Of a DNA stretch of 45,883 bases, positions 42,690 to 45,883 are shown piece after piece. The number at the start of each line of letters is the position of its first letter. Position 1 is the stretch's first letter. The notes under the pieces were generated by a model. It saw only the letters and a list, made by a program, of their open reading frames with translations, was not told the DNA's origin and ran no database searches. The DNA is from CBFDBF01 sp050287965. Its GTDB lineage: Bacteria; Pseudomonadota; Gammaproteobacteria; Chromatiales; Chromatiaceae. The DNA lies in contig JBNKCX010000011.1 of the NCBI GenBank assembly GCA_050287965.1, forward strand, positions 1 through 45,883, given 5' to 3'. The translations under genes were made by a program, and so were the position numbers.

Positions 42690-43730
42690 ATGCAGGATTT
42701 CTCCAGTGAAGCCGGACAAAAGTTCCGCAGCCGACTGATCGCCACCGCCAAGGGCCGCCACGGCGCCAAAGACATGAGCCGCGAGGAGGCGTATGAGGCA
42801 TTGACCTTCCTGTTTTCGGCCGAGGCCCATCCGGTGCAGATCGGGGCCTTCCTCACGGCCACACGTTTCAAAGGCTCCAGGGTGGAGGAGATGAAGGGCT
42901 ATCTCGATGCCATGGAGGCCGCGGCCACCCTGATCGAACCCCGGGTGGAGAATCTCCTAAACTGCAACGGCCCCTACGACGGCCGCAAGAACGCACTGAA
43001 CCTGAGCGTCCCCGCCGCCATCGTGACCGCCGCCGCAGGTGTACCCGTCATCCTGCACTCCAATACCGGACTGCCGCCGAAAGACGGCATAACCAACGCC
43101 CGCGTACTGGAGGCCATGGGCATCGCCGCCGCCAGAGAGCCCGCGGCCGTGGCCCGGGATATGGAGCAGAAAGGTTTCGGCCACCTCCATGCCTCGCGCT
43201 ATCTGCACGGCGTGGAACGCCTGAAACCGCTCCGGCAGATCATGTTCTACCGTTCTTTCCTGCACGCCTGCGAAGTCATGCTCAACCCCGCCGGCGCCAA
43301 ACGCTCCCTTATCGGCGCGGCCCACGAATCCTTCCTGGAACGCTTTGCAACCGCCGCCGGTGAACGGGGTCAGGAGCGGGTGATGGTGGTACAGGGTCTC
43401 GACGGCGGTGATGAACTGCCGCTGGCGCCCACACCGGTCGCCGAATACCGCGACGGAAAGATCGAAAAGTATACCCTGGCGCCCACCGACTTCGGGCTTA
43501 AGGAGAAACCGCATCATCCCTGCGAGGAACCCGCGGAAGCGGCCGCCCGGGCGGAAGCAGCCCTGGCCGGAAAGAACGACACCCACCTGGACGCCATCCT
43601 GTTCAACGCCGGAATACGCATCCAACTGGGAGGCGGCGCCGATACCATCGAAGCGGGTATCGCCGCGGCACGGGAAGCGATCAGCTCCGGTTCCGCAATG
43701 AAAAAACTCAATCAACTACGCGGACAGTAA
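42690..43730 (+). CDS. TrpD2-like anthranilate phosphoribosyltransferase-family protein
   Basis: 346 residues of the TrpD/YbiB fold: EEAYEALTFLFSAEAHPVQIGAFLTATRFKG, then NGPYDGRKNALNLSVPAAIVTAAAGVPV. The phosphoribosyl-diphosphate motif GTGGD of TrpD is replaced by PYDGR, as in TrpD2 proteins such as YbiB, which bind nucleic acid and lack known transferase activity. No trp genes are near, so it is not the tryptophan-pathway enzyme. AAGGAA precedes the ATG. Confidence 0.8.
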   Translation: MQDFSSEAGQKFRSRLIATAKGRHGAKDMSREEAYEALTFLFSAEAHPVQIGAFLTATRFKGSRVEEMKGYLDAMEAAATLIEPRVENLLNCNGPYDGRKNALNLSVPAAIVTAAAGVPVILHSNTGLPPKDGITNARVLEAMGIAAAREPAAVARDMEQKGFGHLHASRYLHGVERLKPLRQIMFYRSFLHACEVMLNPAGAKRSLIGAAHESFLERFATAAGERGQERVMVVQGLDGGDELPLAPTPVAEYRDGKIEKYTLAPTDFGLKEKPHHPCEEPAEAAARAEAALAGKNDTHLDAILFNAGIRIQLGGGADTIEAGIAAAREAISSGSAMKKLNQLRGQ

Positions 43731-43754
43731 ACACTCCCAAGCACTCACGTCGTA

Positions 43755-43772
43755 GGGCGGGCTGTGCCCGCC
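43755..43772. repeat. Hairpin repeat GGGCGGGC-TGT-GCCCGCC
   Basis: GTAGGGCGGGCTGTGCCCGCC is an interspersed palindrome often found between genes in gammaproteobacteria. It lies between convergent genes and may help end transcripts. Confidence 0.5.
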
Positions 43773-43865
43773 AGGCGGACGCCGCGCCATAACTACCGTT
43801 ATGTGCCTTTAAGAGACATAGCACGAAACTAACCTGCAAAAATAAATATGTCCCCTTTCGGGCCT

Positions 43866-44581
43866 TTATCGCAGAGTTGCTCTAATCGTAGCGGCGCGTT
43901 CTCGAAAGGCTTGCGCCAATGTCGGCCTGTCAGTCAGACTGTATAAATCTGCCAACTTCTCCATTACTATCGCCACGTTGGGATGATTTGGCCCATAGTA
44001 AGAAACCAAAATTGATTGGGCACGCTCGTAAAGTGGTTCTGCCAAAGTATACTTGTGCTGATCACTGTAAAGATCAGCGAGTCCTATGAGCGGGGCACCG
44101 GCAAGTGGGAGAAATTCTGGGCGAGCGCTCTTAAGAAGGTCAAGCGCACGATAATAGGCTTGTTCTGCATCAGAAATCTTTCCTTCACTCGCGTATAAAT
44201 TACCAAGCCCCCCCAAATCATGCATAGCGCAGCGGGATCTCGTATAGGGCGAGCTTCAATGCATGTAAGCGCGCGCTTGAACAATGTTTCTGCCTGAAAA
44301 TACTTCTTCTGGATCGAATATACAGTCGCAAGATTATGCAGTGCCTTGATGTAATCGGACTCGCAGTCTGGCTTTTCTTTCCCTGCGAGCATAAGCGCAC
44401 GCTCAGCCACACGGATCGCTTCGTTATACTGATGTTGGTCGATAAGTGTTGCTGTCAGGTTGAATAGATCTTCTATCTCAGCAGCCTGTGCATGGGCTGA
44501 ACTCGATAGCAGCAAGACCAACAACGCGATGAGAACCGTTTGGTGCTTTATACGCCTCAATCGATTTGCGCTTTTCATCAT
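43866..44581 (-). pseudogene. Exported TPR-repeat protein, frameshifted at a G7 run
   Basis: Two overlapping frames make one protein. The first (44581 down to about 44210) has a signal peptide (QTVLIALLVLLLSSSAHA) and TPR-like repeats with YNEAIRVAERALML and YFQAETLFKRAL. The second (to 43866) continues the repeats: LGGLGNLYASEGK, AEQAYYRALDLL and YTLAEPLYERAQSILV. The switch is at the run of seven G (minus strand) at about 44208-44214; eight would join the frames as WGGLGNLYASEG. A sequencing error, a broken gene and phase variation are all possible. Function unknown. Confidence 0.75.
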
Positions 44582-44686
44582 ACAGACCCTCCTTAGTCAC
44601 AGGTCCGAAAAAAACCGCAAGAAAACCCTGGTCAGAGAGGAATATCCTCTAATATTAGAAACAATTACTCTCTGACCCAGTTTATT

Positions 44687-45676
44687 TTATCCTTTATAAA
44701 CAACCACCCTGTTGCGACCGCTATTCTTGGCTTCATATAGATTCATGTCGCAGGCCTTCATCCACTGCTTCCAGTCTCCAACTGAACTCAGGCCGGCCAC
44801 ACCAATACTGACCGTTACCGTACGATCGGGCAATAACGAAAGATTTTCAATTCCCTTTCGTATTTTTTCTGCTATGCCGACGCTATTGGCCTCATCGGTA
44901 TTGTAGAGCAGAATCAAAAATTCTTCCCCGCCGATTCTGAATAATTTGTCACTGTCTCGAAGAAAGCCCTTTAAGAATGCTCCCAGCTGCACGAGGACGT
45001 GATCGCCAATATCATGGCCTAGTTCATCATTAATCTTTTTGAAATGATCAACATCCATGATGATTAGTGTGAACGGAGTATTTGTTCTATTAGCCTGATG
45101 TATCGCCTGTTCCAGAGAGTCACTAAGTAGTGTTCTATTGTATAGACTGGTTAGCTTGTCAGTAATCGCCATTTTTTGCAGTTCGCTATATTGCCTGGCT
45201 ACTACATGAAGAAAAATAGCCGAATATGCGCTGACCAAGAAGAATGTTACGGAGAATCTGATGGCTTCGTGTGTCTCAAAAAGGTGCCACACTAGTGGAA
45301 CATTAACCAGTGCAAATATAATATTTGACATCCATGCCTGACGCTCCGACATCATAAAGTAATATAAAATTAGTGTTGAATAACACCAATAGGTACCTGT
45401 TATTCCAAGCAAATTTGTTAGATAAGCTACAAAGAAAGTCGTAAAAGGGGTCAGCCAGATAAACGTGTAGATGGTTTTATATGTTTTCCTATGACTGAGC
45501 CAAGCAACCAAGTAAAGACTCAACGAGGTAATCACGGCGCCTATACCAATTCCAACGTGTTCATGAGTCAGGTGATAAAAAGCAAAAGGCAAAATCAGGG
45601 TTCCAGCGGTGACAGAAAGCCAGAATGTGGATTTTAGATGAAAATCTGTTTCATGCCGCGAGTTTAAATCATCCAT
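44687..45676 (-). CDS. Membrane diguanylate cyclase (GGDEF domain)
   Basis: 329 residues. Residues about 18-170 form six membrane segments (MASE-like sensor); from about 175 a GGDEF domain with DKLTSLYNRTLL, MDVDHFKKINDELGHDIGD and the active-site motif GGEEF. It makes cyclic di-GMP from GTP, a signal for biofilm growth. An RxxD inhibitory site is not obvious before GGEEF. A repeat end lies 8 bases upstream of the start codon, and no good ribosome-binding site is seen. Confidence 0.93.
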   Translation of the reverse strand: MDDLNSRHETDFHLKSTFWLSVTAGTLILPFAFYHLTHEHVGIGIGAVITSLSLYLVAWLSHRKTYKTIYTFIWLTPFTTFFVAYLTNLLGITGTYWCYSTLILYYFMMSERQAWMSNIIFALVNVPLVWHLFETHEAIRFSVTFFLVSAYSAIFLHVVARQYSELQKMAITDKLTSLYNRTLLSDSLEQAIHQANRTNTPFTLIIMDVDHFKKINDELGHDIGDHVLVQLGAFLKGFLRDSDKLFRIGGEEFLILLYNTDEANSVGIAEKIRKGIENLSLLPDRTVTVSIGVAGLSSVGDWKQWMKACDMNLYEAKNSGRNRVVVYKG

Positions 45677-45684
45677 CTATTTGT

Positions 45685-45699
45685 GGAGCCTCTGATCAA
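45685..45699. repeat. Single end related to the MITE-like element
   Basis: GGAGCCTCTGATCAA matches the inverted-repeat end at 11616-11630 (one difference). No second arm was found in the remaining bases; the IS256-like insertion may have removed it. Confidence 0.5.
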
Positions 45700-45783
45700 T
45701 GAGAAACTTAGTGGGTCAGATGAAACTTTTCAAAGAATCAACCGGTAGTGTCAGGTTTTTTGTGTGTGAGCCGTTTCAGTTAA

Positions 45784-45883
45784 TCAATCACCCAACGTAA
45801 ATCGGTTACCGAATTGTATCGCGAATTGAGCCTTTGCCGCAGCCCATGCAATTGGTGGGTTTTTCCACTTCGCGGTAATGTTT
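45784..45883 (-). pseudogene. C-terminal end of an IS256-like transposase (cut by window edge)
   Basis: The last 32 codons of a frame that runs off the right edge read NITAKWKNPPIAWAAAKAQF and then AIQFGNRFTLGD. This resembles the end of IS256-family transposases (KW..P...W...L.QFAI.F..R). The sequence AGTGTCAGGTTTTTTGTGTG beside it (about 45748-45767) could be the insertion-sequence end. Whether the whole element is intact lies outside the window. Confidence 0.55.

Noticed and set aside
42690..43730. Tryptophan-pathway TrpD
   Set aside because: The GTGGD phosphoribosyl-diphosphate motif is replaced by PYDGR and no other trp gene is nearby.
1..45883. CRISPR arrays, tRNA and rRNA genes
   Set aside because: No regularly spaced repeats and no tRNA or rRNA-like sequence were recognised when reading; no covariance search could be run.

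Overview
The window carries part of the nitrogen-fixation (nif) gene set of a free-living or symbiotic gammaproteobacterium. The grounds are a NifL/NifA regulator pair whose NifA lacks the cysteine linker of oxygen-sensitive NifA, a DraT/DraG switch, KatG/OxyR, TrpD2 and RimK-like genes, and moderately GC-rich DNA. The mix resembles sulfur-oxidising Chromatiales/Sedimenticola-type bacteria, but this is inference; no rRNA or other taxonomic marker is present.

Layout. (1) 1-3.6 kb: start of nifD (cut by the left edge) and nifH on the minus strand; divergent draT and a nif-associated degenerate SIR2-like gene on the plus strand, the latter with its own sigma-54/NifA promoter. (2) 3.7-12.4 kb: accessory genes (TrmO, a MepA-like peptidase, a PPOX-fold protein, ICMT- and CPBP-type membrane enzymes, DUF1287, a ZIP transporter, two small secreted CX20C proteins, a MITE-like inverted repeat). 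(3) 12.6-20.7 kb: an HdfR-like LysR gene, a GNAT/C39 fusion with a RimK-like ATP-grasp gene, a chemoreceptor and a hybrid histidine kinase. (4) 20.7-25.7 kb, minus strand: nifB - ferredoxin - nifO - nifQ - draG - GNAT - NADAR, tightly packed and headed by a sigma-54 promoter with a NifA site. (5) 25.8-30.4 kb: three small exported or lipoprotein genes and a second chemoreceptor. (6) 30.7-36.8 kb: nifLA (minus) divergent from modABC (plus), with a sigma-54 promoter and two tandem NifA sites in front of nifL. (7) 36.9-41.1 kb: bacterioferritin, two tiny overlapping genes, katG and oxyR, with a good OxyR site before katG. (8) 41.4-43.7 kb: an operon of a haem-oxygenase-like diiron protein and a TrpD2-like protein. 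(9) 43.8 kb to the end: a frameshifted TPR gene, a diguanylate cyclase and the 3' end of an IS256-like transposase.

How it works together. Genes here supply the Fe protein, early cofactor assembly (NifB, NifQ, ferredoxin, NifO), molybdate uptake (ModABC), iron storage and oxidant defence (Bfr, KatG, OxyR), transcriptional control (NifL/NifA) and post-translational control (DraT/DraG on NifH Arg101). The most striking pattern is that four proteins of the NAD/ADP-ribose world sit in this nif region: DraT, DraG, a NADAR protein at the end of the nifB-draG gene string, and a SIR2-like protein that has lost its catalytic His and is apparently driven by NifA. I propose this as a wider ADP-ribose module coupled to nitrogenase.
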